Origin: Miltoncostaea sp036826475
Lineage (GTDB): Bacteria > Actinomycetota > Thermoleophilia > Miltoncostaeales > Miltoncostaeaceae
Assembly (NCBI GenBank): GCA_036826475.1
Contig: DAISWG010000017.1
Location: 4,919-68,918, forward strand
DNA: 64,000 bases
Direction: 5' to 3'
The notes beneath the pieces are model-generated. The model had not been told where the DNA came from. It was given only the letters and a program-made list of their open reading frames with translations, and ran no database searches. The translations under genes and the position numbers were made by a program. Shown here piece after piece: positions 8,060 through 16,365 of this stretch (positions are counted from its first letter, which is position 1; each line of letters opens with the position of its first letter).

Positions 8060-9546
8060 CGCGGGACGGCGAGGTCCTCCTCGCCACCGACGCCGTCGTC
8101 AAGCGCTACGGGACCACCGTGGCGCTCGACGGCGTCGATTTCGACGTGCGCGCCGGCGAGGTGCACGCGGTGGTCGGCGAGAACGGGGCGGGCAAGTCCA
8201 CGCTCGCCCGCGTCCTGGCCGGCGCAACCCGCGCCGACCAGGGCGCCCTGCGGGGCGCCCTCGCCGGCCGCGGCCGCGGCCGGCGGGTGGCGATGGTGCC
8301 GCAGGCGCTCTCGCTCATCGGCGTCCTGTCGCTGGTGGAGCACGTGGCGCTGGCGCACGGCGCCGGGCGCTTCGGCCCGGCGGAGGCGCGCGAACTGCTG
8401 GCCGGCGCGGCCGCCCAGCTCGGTGGCGGGCCCGACCCGGACCGCCCCACCGGCGAGCTGAGCATGCCCGAGCAGCAACTCGGGGAGCTGGGCCTGGCGC
8501 TGGCGCTGGGGGCACGGGTGCTGATCGTGGACGAGCCCACGTCCAGCCTCGGGCCCGAGGAGGTCGAGCGCCTGGTCGCCGCGCTGCGCGGCGTGGCGGC
8601 GCGCGGCGGCGGGGTGGTGCTGGTGACGCACCGCATCCGCGAGGCGCTCGGCGCCGCCGATCGCGTCACCGTGCTCCGCGCGGGACGGCGCGTGTTCCGC
8701 GGCGCGACGGCCGGCCTGGACGCCGACACGCTGGCCGTCCACATGGTGGGCGAGCTGGAGCGCCGCGAGCGCCCGGCCCCCGCGGTCCTCGGCCCCGTGC
8801 GGCTGCGGGCCGCCGCGGTCGGCGCCCCGCCGCTGGCCGACGTGACGCTGGAGGTCGCGGGCGGCGAGATCGTGGGGATCGCGGGCGTGGCGGGCGGCGG
8901 CCAGGAGGTGCTGGCCGAGGTGCTCGCGGGCGTCCGCCGTCCCACGGAGGGGTCGGTGACGGTCGACGGCGCCGCCCTCGGCGACGCCCGCGCCGCCGTC
9001 GCGGCCGGCGTGGCCTACATCCCGGAGCGCCGCGCCGACGCGCTGGTCCCGGCCCTGTCGGGGTCGGACAACGCCGTGCTGCTCGCGCTGCTGCGCGACC
9101 GGAGCCTGCGCCGGCGGTGGACCGGCCTGCGCAACCGCCGCGCCGAGATCCGGCGGGCCGCCGCGCTGTACGAGCGCTGGGACGTGCGCCCGCGCCGCCC
9201 GGAGCTTCCCGCGGCCGCCCTCTCGGGCGGCAACCAGCAGAAGCTGGTGGTGGGCCGCGAGCTCACCGGCGCCCCGTCGGTGGTGGTCGCGCACGGCCCC
9301 ACGCTCGGACTCGACCTGCGCGCCGCCGACGCCGTGCGCCACGACCTGCGCTCCGCCGCGGCGGCCGGCGCCGCGGTGGTGGTGCTCTCCACCGACCTGG
9401 ACGAGGTGATGACCCTGGCCGACCGCGTGATCGTGCTGAGCGGGGGCCGGATCACCGACGCCTTCGCCGCCCATGAGGCGGTCGACTCCCTGCGGGTCGG
9501 CCGGGCGATGGCGGGACACGCGACGCCCCTGGAGGCCACCGGATGA
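8056..9546 (+). CDS. Nucleoside/sugar-type ABC transporter double ATPase
   Basis: This 496-aa protein has two fused nucleotide-binding domains. The first has Walker A GENGAGKST (about residues 36-44), a degenerate signature LSMPEQQ and Walker B VLIVDEPTSSLG. The second has the degenerate Walker A GVAGGGQEV and an intact signature LSGGNQQKLVVGREL, with Walker B replaced by VVVAHGPTLGLDL. This asymmetry is normal for the YufO/RbsA-like ATPases that pair with BMP proteins. Start GTG at 8056 overlaps the previous stop (GTGA), and its own TGA overlaps the ATG of the SfnB-like gene (ATGA), so the flavoprotein is translationally embedded in the transporter operon. Confidence 0.92.
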   Translation: MTRDGEVLLATDAVVKRYGTTVALDGVDFDVRAGEVHAVVGENGAGKSTLARVLAGATRADQGALRGALAGRGRGRRVAMVPQALSLIGVLSLVEHVALAHGAGRFGPAEARELLAGAAAQLGGGPDPDRPTGELSMPEQQLGELGLALALGARVLIVDEPTSSLGPEEVERLVAALRGVAARGGGVVLVTHRIREALGAADRVTVLRAGRRVFRGATAGLDADTLAVHMVGELERRERPAPAVLGPVRLRAAAVGAPPLADVTLEVAGGEIVGIAGVAGGGQEVLAEVLAGVRRPTEGSVTVDGAALGDARAAVAAGVAYIPERRADALVPALSGSDNAVLLALLRDRSLRRRWTGLRNRRAEIRRAAALYERWDVRPRRPELPAAALSGGNQQKLVVGRELTGAPSVVVAHGPTLGLDLRAADAVRHDLRSAAAAGAAVVVLSTDLDEVMTLADRVIVLSGGRITDAFAAHEAVDSLRVGRAMAGHATPLEATG

Positions 9547-10793
9547 CCACCGCCCCGACCGTCCACGCCCGCGGCCTGCTGGACCGCGCCTTCCCGCCGC
9601 CACGGCTCTCGCCGGAGGAGCACGAGGTGCTGGCCCGCCTCCAGCGGGTCCTGGACGACGAGGTCGAGCCCCTCGCGGCCGAGCACGACGCCGCCGGCAC
9701 GTATGCGTCGCGGTCGATCGACGCGCTGCGGCCGACCGGCATCACCAACGCCTCCCTCCCCCGGGACCTCGGCGGCATCGCCGCGTCCCACCGCCTCACC
9801 CTCGAGGCGCAGGTGCGCATGGCGGTGGCCGACAGCTCGGTGGCCCAGGTGTTCCGCGTCCACGAGGACTCCGTCCGCGAGCTGCACGTCACGGCGGGCG
9901 AGCCGCTGCGGACCCGGCTCGGCGAGCTGCTCTCGGGCGACCGCGCGGTCATCGGCCTGGCCGCCGCCGAGAACGGCGCGCGGGTCGACAGTCCGTTCAC
10001 GACGCTCGCCGCGCAGCGCGACGACGGCTCCTGGGTGATCAACGGGCGCAAGATCTACGCGACCGGCGCGGCGGGATCCGACCTGATCGCCGTGGCCGCG
10101 TGGGACCCGGTGTCCGGCGCCGACGACACGATCGCCGGCATCAAGACGTTCCTGGTGCCCCCGGACGCGCCCGGCCTGACGCTGGGGCACGACTGGGACG
10201 CGTTGGGCCAGCGCGCCACGGCGTCGGGATCGGTGACGTTCACCGACGTGGAGGTCCCCCCGCTCTACGGCGGGCTCTTCGCGACCGGTCTGATGATCCA
10301 CTCGGGGCCCCGGTTCCAGGCGGGCTTCGCCGCCGAGCTGGTGGGCATCGGCATCGCCGCGATCCGTGCCGCGGCGCCGTTCGTGCACGACGTGAGCCGG
10401 CCGTGGCCGTCGGCCGGCGTGGAGCGCGCGAGCGAGGACCCGACCGTGCGCCGCCTGGCGGGCGAGCTGGTGGGCGACCTGGTCGCCGCCTACACGGCGG
10501 TGATCGCCACCGGCGACCTGCTCGACGCGTTCGAGGCGGGCGAGGTCGACCGCACCGGCATGGCGGTGCCGATCTATGCCGCCAAGGCGACCGCCACCCG
10601 CGCCGCGCTCCGGGCGACGTCGGAGATCTTCGCCCTCATGGGCACCCGGTCGGTGACCGGCGGCCGCGGGTTCGACCGCCACTGGCGCAACGCCCGCACC
10701 CTCTCCCTCCACGACCCCGTCGCCTGGAAGGACGTCGAGATCGGCCGCCACGTGCTGGAGGGCTGGGAGCCGGAGCCGGGGCTGTACCAGTGA
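9543..10793 (+). CDS. Second SfnB-like flavoprotein embedded in ABC importer operon
   Basis: This 416-aa acyl-CoA-dehydrogenase-fold protein is paralogous to the gene at 3487-4694. It shares the pattern SVAQVFRVHEDS, the KIYATGA...DLIAV flavin region, DWDALGQRATASGSV and the SfnB C-terminal block FDRHWRNARTLSLHDPVAWK. It lacks the catalytic glutamate context of true acyl-CoA dehydrogenases as far as can be seen, consistent with a monooxygenase or sulfur-acquisition role. It overlaps its neighbours at both ends by 4 bp (ATGA and GTGA), lying between the ATPase and the first permease of one transporter. That position strongly suggests it acts on the imported compound. Confidence 0.85.
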   Translation: MTTAPTVHARGLLDRAFPPPRLSPEEHEVLARLQRVLDDEVEPLAAEHDAAGTYASRSIDALRPTGITNASLPRDLGGIAASHRLTLEAQVRMAVADSSVAQVFRVHEDSVRELHVTAGEPLRTRLGELLSGDRAVIGLAAAENGARVDSPFTTLAAQRDDGSWVINGRKIYATGAAGSDLIAVAAWDPVSGADDTIAGIKTFLVPPDAPGLTLGHDWDALGQRATASGSVTFTDVEVPPLYGGLFATGLMIHSGPRFQAGFAAELVGIGIAAIRAAAPFVHDVSRPWPSAGVERASEDPTVRRLAGELVGDLVAAYTAVIATGDLLDAFEAGEVDRTGMAVPIYAAKATATRAALRATSEIFALMGTRSVTGGRGFDRHWRNARTLSLHDPVAWKDVEIGRHVLEGWEPEPGLYQ

Positions 10794-11832
10794 GCCTCGT
10801 GACCCCCCGGCTGCGCGCCCTGATCGCGGTGGCCGCGGCCATCGCCGGGTCGTTCGTCATCGGCGGGGCCCCCCTCCCCGCCCCCGGCCGCGGCCCCGCG
10901 GGCGGCGTCGNNNNNNNNNNGCATTGGTCACGGGGGCGTTCGGCTCGGAGTACGACGTCGGCGAGACCCTGGTTCGCGCCCTCCCCCTGGCGGTGATCGC
11001 GCTCGGCGTCGCCCCGGCGCTCCGGGCCGGGGTGTTCACCGTGGGCGCAGAGGGGCAGCTGGCGATGGGCGCGATCGCCGCCACGGCGGTCGCGGTCCAC
11101 GTCGACGGGCCGGTGTTCGTGATGCTGCTGCTGCCCGCCCTGGCCGGCGCCGCGGCGGGCGGCCTGTGGGCGGTCCCGCCGGCCGTGCTCCGCGTCCGCG
11201 CGGGCGTCAACGAGATCCTGTCGACGTTGCTGCTGAGCTACGTCGCGCTGGCCCTGCTGAACCTGTCGCTGCGCACCTGGCTGTCGGCCGGCTCGACCGA
11301 CGCGACCCTGCAGAGCGATCCCCTCCCGCTCGACGCGATGCTGCCGAACCTGGTCGATGGGACCCGCCTGCACTGGGGCATGCTGGCGCTGCCGATCGGG
11401 GCGCTCGCGCTGGCGTGGTGGCTGCGGACGCCCCGCGGGCTGGCGTTCGACGTGCTGGGCGAGAACCCGAGCCTGGCCCGGCGCGTCGGCATCCGCCCCG
11501 GGCGGGCGATCGTGCAGGCCATGGTGGTGGGCGGGATCGCCGCCGGACTGGCGGCGTGGCTGAAGGTGGCCGGAGTGGACGGCACGCTCTACCCGAGCGT
11601 GGCGGCGGGCCTGGGGTTCAGCGGGATCCTGGTCGCCCTGCTCGGCGGTCTGCGCCCGCTGGGCATCGTGGTCGCGGCCCTGGTGTTCGGCGCGCTGAGC
11701 GCGGGGGCCGACGGCCTGCAGATCGACACGGGCGTGCCCGCCTCGCTGGCGACCATCCTCCAGGGTGCCCTGCTGCTGCTGGTCGCCGTCGCGTTCGAGG
11801 CCAGGCGCCGGGGCGCGCCGGGGCTGGCCTGA
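10790..11832 (+). CDS. BMP-type ABC transporter permease 1 (BPD_transp_2), interrupted by assembly gap
   Basis: The gene starts at GTG 10790, overlapping the SfnB-like stop, as MSLVTPRLRALIAVAAAIAG with one membrane segment. It then meets a 10-N gap and resumes in another frame at LVTGAFGSEYDVGETLVRA. The remainder is a typical LivH/LivM-like permease of the YufP branch, with RAGVFTVGAEGQLAMGAIAA, the VRAGVNEILSTLLLSYVA coupling region and GFSGILVALLGGLRPLG near the end. Eight or more helices are visible. Alignment in mind with relatives suggests only about 10-25 residues are missing at the gap. One nucleotide separates it from permease 2. Confidence 0.85.
10911..10920. other. Assembly gap (10 N) in permease 1
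   Basis: Ten N after a very C/G-rich run (GGCCGCGGCCCCGCGGGCGG). The reading frame shifts from frame 2 before to frame 1 after the run while the permease homology continues, so the true length differs from 10. Confidence 0.95.
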
Positions 11833-11833
11833 C

Positions 11834-12911
11834 GTGGACCTGGCACTGATCCTCGCCGGCGCCGTGCGGCTCGCGACGCCCCTCGGGCTCGCGGCGCTCG
11901 GCGAGGCCATCGTCGAGCGCTCCGGCACGATCAACCTCGGGATCGAGGGCACGATGCTGGCCGGAGCGCTGGCGGGGGCGTATGGCGCCGCGCAGGCCGG
12001 TTGGGCGGCCGGCGTGGCGCTGGCCGTCGCGGTCGGCGCCGGGCTCGGCCTGGTCACGGCGGTCGCGATCCTGTGGGGCGGCGCGAACCAGTTCGTGGTG
12101 GGCCTGTCGCTGACGCTCGCCGCCGTCGGCGCGAGCACCTACCTCTACGAGCTGTGGCTCCCGTCCGGCACGCCGCCGCCGGAGATCCCCCTGGCCCCGA
12201 CGGTCGACGTGCCCCTGCTGTCCGACATCCCCCTGGTGGGCGCGGCGCTGTTCGAGCAGTCGGTCTTCACCTACGTGATGCTGGTGCTGGCCGCCGCGAC
12301 ATGGTGGGGCCTGCGACGCACGGGCGCGGGACTGGCGGTGCGGGCGGTGGGTGACGACCCGGAGCGCGCCGGCCTGCGGGGGGTCCCGGTCCGCCTGGTG
12401 CGGACCGCGGCGCTGGTCGTGGCGGGCGCGTTGGCGGCGCTCGGCGGGTCGGTACTGACCGTCGGCTACCTCGGGACCTTCGACGAGAACATCACGGCGG
12501 GCCGCGGCTACGTCGCGCTGGCCGCGGTCATCATCGGGCGGTGGTCGCCGTGGGGGGCGTTGGCGGGGGCGGGTGTGTTCGCGCTGTTCGACTCGCTGGC
12601 GATCCAGGCGCAGTCGGAGGGCATCGACGTGGTGCCGATCGAGATCCTGGTCGCGTTGCCCTACCTGGTGACCCTGGTGGCGCTCGTGGCGGGCGGCCCC
12701 GGGCGCCCGGGCCCGCGCCCCCCCGGGCGGGGGGTCGGGCCTGGCCGCCCGACGGGCACCCCGCCGCGGGGGGGGCGCGGCGGGCTGGGCGGCGAGACCG
12801 AAGCCGGTCGACAGCCAGGCCAGGCCCAGGCAGATCGCCAGCNNNNNNNNNNTCGCGCGCGGCAGCCGGGCTCCGCGCGCGCTGGGTCGCGAGCTGGGGC
12901 GGGCCGCCTGA
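11834..12911 (+). CDS. BMP-type ABC transporter permease 2 (BPD_transp_2), C-terminus crossing an assembly gap
   Basis: The start is GTG 11834. The start of the protein has the YufQ-type motif ERSGTINLGIEGTMLAGAL, followed by GANQFVVGLSLTLAAVG, an AVGDDPERAGLRGVPV loop and the conserved ending AAVIIGRWSPWGALAGAG...EILVALPYLVTLVAL. After about 12695 the sequence degenerates into Gly/Pro/Arg-rich text up to the 10-N gap. After the gap a different frame reads RAPRALGRELGRAA then TGA at 12909-12911, which looks like a normal permease tail. I therefore end the gene at 12911. The stretch 12696-12842 is suspect (possible contig-end artefact). Confidence 0.78.
12843..12852. other. Assembly gap (10 N) near the permease 2 / deaminase junction
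   Basis: Ten N. The left flank (12696-12842) is low-complexity G/C sequence not resembling any permease tail, while the right flank supplies a plausible permease C-terminus in another frame. Confidence 0.95.
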
Positions 12912-13900
12912 GCGCCTTCGGCGACGAGGAGTGGCTCCGGGGCCTCCCGAAAGCCGAGACCCACTGCCACCTGGAGTGCACGTCGCCGGCGCTGACCGCG
13001 GAGCTGGCCGCCCGGCGGGGCGGTCCGGTGCCGGTCCTGGCGGCGGGGGCCCCGTTCGCCGACCTGTTCCCGTTCCTGGATGCCTCGGCCGACCTGATCG
13101 CCACGGAGGACGAGGCGTCCGAGGTCGCCCACGCCGTCGCCGAGCGCGCCTCCGTCTCGGGCGTCCGGCATCTCGAGATCATCATGAACGTGTCCCACTG
13201 GCGACGGCGGTGGGACGGCCGCCTGCCCCAACTGGTCGGCGCGCTCTGCGACGGCTTCGACCGGGCGGAGGACGAGGGCTTGGCGTCCGGGCACCTCTCG
13301 ATGAGCGTGCTGCGCGCGTCGGGCGCCGATCGGGCGGAGGAGCTGGTGCGCCAACTGGTGCGCATCGGCCGGCCGCGGGTGGTGGCGTTGAGCATCGACG
13401 GCGACGAGTCGGCGGCGGGCTTCACGGGGCGACGGTTCGCAGCCGCCTTCCGCCGTGCCCGCACGGCGGGGCTCCGGACGGTGGCGCACACGGGCGAGTC
13501 CGGCGGCGCCGCCCACGTCCGCGACACCCTCGCGCACCTTGCCCCGGACCGGATCGACCACGGGTTCCGCGTGCTCGAGGAGCCGGCCCTCGCGCGGGCC
13601 GTCGCCCGGGCGCGCATCCCGCTCGCGCTCTGCCCGTCGGCGAACGTGGACCTCGGGTGGGTCCCGTCCATCGACACCCACCCCATCGAGCGCCTCCGCC
13701 GCCTCGGCGCCCACGTCTCCGTGAACACCGACGCGCCGTGGACGTACGTGCTGTGGGAGGAGTACGCCCGCTGCCGCGACGCGTTCGACTGGCCCCGGAC
13801 GGTCGTGAAGGACCTCGCCCGGAACGCGATCGACGCGTCGTTCGCGACCCCCGCCCGGAAGGCGGAGCTGCTGCGCGAGCTGGAGCGCCACCCCGTCTGA
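12908..13900 (+). CDS. Adenosine deaminase-like amidohydrolase, probable CTG start
   Basis: About 330 aa. Metal and catalytic motifs: LPKAETHCHLEC (HxH, standard HLHLEG), VAHTGES (standard HAGE, with the catalytic Glu kept), RIDHG and SVNTDAP (standard SLNTDDP, second Asp replaced by Ala). The Gly to Cys and Asp to Ala changes at conserved active-site positions suggest a substrate other than plain adenosine. No ATG, GTG or TTG lies in frame between the gap and the HxH motif. The CTG at 12908 forms a CTGA overlap with the permease stop exactly like the GTGA/ATGA junctions upstream, so it is the likely start. Role: deamination of the imported nucleoside (inferred). Confidence 0.82.
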   Translation: MSAFGDEEWLRGLPKAETHCHLECTSPALTAELAARRGGPVPVLAAGAPFADLFPFLDASADLIATEDEASEVAHAVAERASVSGVRHLEIIMNVSHWRRRWDGRLPQLVGALCDGFDRAEDEGLASGHLSMSVLRASGADRAEELVRQLVRIGRPRVVALSIDGDESAAGFTGRRFAAAFRRARTAGLRTVAHTGESGGAAHVRDTLAHLAPDRIDHGFRVLEEPALARAVARARIPLALCPSANVDLGWVPSIDTHPIERLRRLGAHVSVNTDAPWTYVLWEEYARCRDAFDWPRTVVKDLARNAIDASFATPARKAELLRELERHPV

Positions 13901-13982
13901 CGCGGGCGCCTTCGGCTGATCCGTCGGCGCCGTCCGGGCGCGCGCGGATGCCCGCGGCGCGGGCGGGCGGGAGCCTGGTCGC

Positions 13983-15389
13983 ATGCCGGGCGGTTCAGCC
14001 CCCTCCCTCACGGCCCGCCTCACCGCGGGCGCCGCCGTCGCCGCCGTCGCCACGGCCGCCTGGGGGGGCGCCGCGACGGCCGGGACGACCGCGCCGGTGT
14101 CCCGTGGGCTCACGGGCGGGAGCGTCCCGCAGGCGATCACCGCCGGCCCGGGCGGGGATCTCTGGTTCACGGAGCACATCGGCAACCGGATCGGCCGGAT
14201 CTCGACGCGCGGCGCGGTGATCGAGTACGCCCTCGGCGGCGGGCCTCCGTACGTCTACGGCCCACCCGACATCGCCGCCGGCCCCGACGGCGACCTATGG
14301 TTCCCGGAGTCCGGGTCGGACCGCATCGCGCGGATGACGCCGCGGGGGGTCGTGACCCGCTTCTCGGCGGGCATCAGCGCCGGAGCCTTCCCCATGGGGA
14401 TCACCGTGGGGCCCGACGGCAACCTGTGGTTCACCGAGTACGGCGGGGGGCGGGTCGGCCGGATCACGCCCGGCGGGGTCGTGACCGAGTTCGCGGCGGG
14501 CATCACCGGCGGCATCCCGGGGCCGATCGCCGCGGGGCCGGGGGGCGATGTGTGGTTCGCCGAGTCCGCGCCGGACGGCATCGCGAGCCGCGTGGGGCGC
14601 ATCACGCCTGCGGGGCGCGTCACCGAGTACCGGCTCGGCGGCGCCGCGCGCAGCGGCATCAGCGACGTCGCCGCCGGGCCGGACGGGAACCTCTGGTTCA
14701 CCCTCCGGGGCGACCGGGTCGGCCGGATCACGCCCGCCGGCGCCGTCAGGTTCTTCTCGGCGGGCATCAGCCCGGGGAGCACCCCCGGCGGGATCGCCGC
14801 CGGACCCGACGGGAACGTGTGGTTCACGGAGGGGACGGCGACGGGCCGGACGCGGTCCGCGCCGGTGGCGGGCGGCACCGTCGCGCGCATCACCCCCGCC
14901 GGCGTGGTGACCGAGTTCTCCTCGGGCATCAGCGCCGGGGCCGCCCCGGGCGGCATCGCCGCGGGCGCCGACGGCAACCTCTGGTTCACCGAGGACAACC
15001 GGATCGCCCGCATCACCCCGGCGGGCACGGTCAGCGAGTTCCCGCCGACGGCCGCCATCCTCGGCATCCGCCTGCGGGGCACGCGGTCGGTGGTGGTGCG
15101 CCTGCACTGCCCGCCGGGCGCGGCCCGCCACTGCCGCGGGACGTTGACGGAGCGCCTCGGGCCGCCGGCGCCCCGGCGCCTACCCACCCTCGCGCGGCGC
15201 ATCGACATCGCGCCCGGCCGGACGGCCGCCGTGACCTACCCGCTGCGCGCCGCCGGGCGCCGGCAGCTGGCGGTCCACGGCAGGGTCTCGGTCGGGGTGG
15301 TGCTGCGCCCCAGCCCGCCGGGCACGGCGGGGCGGGTCCAGGCCGGTGCGACCCTCAGGCCGCCGGATCCCCCTGCCGTCGCGGGGTGA
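13983..15389 (+). CDS. Secreted seven-bladed beta-propeller, virginiamycin B lyase (Vgb)-like
   Basis: This 468-aa protein has an Ala-rich signal peptide (residues 1-36). It then has seven copies of an about 40-residue unit with the pattern GPDGNLWFTE...RIGRITPxGxVTEF, each ending in LWFxE or VWFxE, the repeat of streptogramin lyase and related NHL-like propellers. A C-terminal domain of about 110 residues (HCPPGAARHCRGTLTERLG and onward) is Arg/Pro-rich and not part of the propeller. Vgb linearises streptogramin B antibiotics, but many secreted propellers with these repeats are of unknown function, so antibiotic inactivation is not claimed. The stop directly abuts a tRNA gene on the other strand. 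Confidence 0.8.
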   Translation: MPGGSAPSLTARLTAGAAVAAVATAAWGGAATAGTTAPVSRGLTGGSVPQAITAGPGGDLWFTEHIGNRIGRISTRGAVIEYALGGGPPYVYGPPDIAAGPDGDLWFPESGSDRIARMTPRGVVTRFSAGISAGAFPMGITVGPDGNLWFTEYGGGRVGRITPGGVVTEFAAGITGGIPGPIAAGPGGDVWFAESAPDGIASRVGRITPAGRVTEYRLGGAARSGISDVAAGPDGNLWFTLRGDRVGRITPAGAVRFFSAGISPGSTPGGIAAGPDGNVWFTEGTATGRTRSAPVAGGTVARITPAGVVTEFSSGISAGAAPGGIAAGADGNLWFTEDNRIARITPAGTVSEFPPTAAILGIRLRGTRSVVVRLHCPPGAARHCRGTLTERLGPPAPRRLPTLARRIDIAPGRTAAVTYPLRAAGRRQLAVHGRVSVGVVLRPSPPGTAGRVQAGATLRPPDPPAVAG

Positions 15390-15463
15390 TGCGCCAGACA
15401 GGATTCGAACCTGTGACCTTCGGTTTCGTAGACCGACGCTCTATCCGACTGAGCTACTGGCGC
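15390..15463 (-). tRNA. tRNA-Arg (anticodon ACG)
   Basis: Read on the minus strand it begins GCGCCAGTAGCTCAGTCGG and ends in CTGGCGC plus discriminator A. The 7-bp acceptor stem, D-arm, anticodon stem-loop with loop CTACGAA (anticodon ACG) and a T-arm with GTTCGAATC are all present. CCA is not encoded. The 3' end touches the stop codon of the convergent propeller gene. Confidence 0.96.
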
Positions 15464-15513
15464 GCGACGACGGAGGTTAGCAGGGAGGGTCCGGCGGTCC
15501 GTAGGGTTTGGCG

Positions 15514-16353
15514 ATGCCCATGCGCATCACCGTCTGCGGGTCCCGCGGGTCCACGCCGAGCCCCGGTCCGGGGACCGTCCGGTACGGCGGGGAGACGACG
15601 TCGCTGGCGGTCGGGAACGGCGGCGCGCCCCGGCTGATCCTCGACGCCGGCACCGGGCTGCGGAACTTCGCCGGCCTGGTGGGGGACGGATCGTTCCGCG
15701 GCGCGATGGTGCTCACGCACCTGCACTGGGACCACACCCACGGCCTTCCGTTCTTCGGACCCGGCGACCGCGACGACGCCGCCGTCCGGCTGCTGCTCCC
15801 CGAGCAGGGGACGCCCGCCGAGGAGCTGCTGGGGCGCGCGATGTCGCCGCCGCACTTCCCCATCGGGCCGGCCGGGCTGCGCGGCGACTGGAGCTTCGAC
15901 GCCTATGACGAGGGCGGGTTCGAGGCCGGGGGGTTCCGCATCACCGCGCGGGAGGTGCCGCACGGGGGCGGGCGAACCATGGGGCTCCGGGTGGAGGGCG
16001 GCGGCCGGTCGATGGCGTTCATCCCCGACCACGCACCCCACTTCGCCGGGCCCGGCGACGCCGGCGTCGGCGAGCTGCACCCCGCGGCGCTCGATCTGGC
16101 CGACGGCGTCGACCTGCTCATCCACGACGCCCAGTACACCGCCGAGGAGCTGCCGGCCCGTGCGGCGTTCGGCCACGCGGCATTCGAGTACGCCGTCGCG
16201 CTGGCCGAGCGCGCGGGGGCCGGGCGGCTGCTGCTGTTCCATCACGACCCCGCCCGCGACGACGAGGCGCTCGATGCGCTGCTCGGGCGGGCCCGCGCCA
16301 TGACCGCCATCCCGGTGGACGCCGCCACCGAGGGGGCGACCATCGACGTCTAG
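15514..16353 (+). CDS. Metallo-beta-lactamase fold metal-dependent hydrolase
   Basis: This 279-aa protein starts at ATG 15514 (GTAGGG seven nt upstream); ATG 15520 is also possible, and the frame opens with a TTG at 15508. The N-terminus MRITVCGSRGSTPSPGP and the metal motif THLHWDHTHG (HxHxDH) identify an MBL-fold phosphodiesterase-like hydrolase, with further ligands in PHGGGR, FIPDHAPH, LLIHDAQYT and the terminal FHHDP. This set resembles the branch related to PhnP/cyclic phosphodiesterases. The substrate is unknown. It is monocistronic, next to tRNA-Arg, and converges on the large cyclase gene with 12 bp between stops. Confidence 0.83.
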   Translation: MPMRITVCGSRGSTPSPGPGTVRYGGETTSLAVGNGGAPRLILDAGTGLRNFAGLVGDGSFRGAMVLTHLHWDHTHGLPFFGPGDRDDAAVRLLLPEQGTPAEELLGRAMSPPHFPIGPAGLRGDWSFDAYDEGGFEAGGFRITAREVPHGGGRTMGLRVEGGGRSMAFIPDHAPHFAGPGDAGVGELHPAALDLADGVDLLIHDAQYTAEELPARAAFGHAAFEYAVALAERAGAGRLLLFHHDPARDDEALDALLGRARAMTAIPVDAATEGATIDV

Positions 16354-16365
16354 GGGCGGTCGCGG

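Noticed and set aside
11765..13900. Apparent 711-residue permease-deaminase fusion
   Set aside because: The frame runs through 10 N and low-complexity sequence; a normal permease stop exists in the post-gap frame at 12911.
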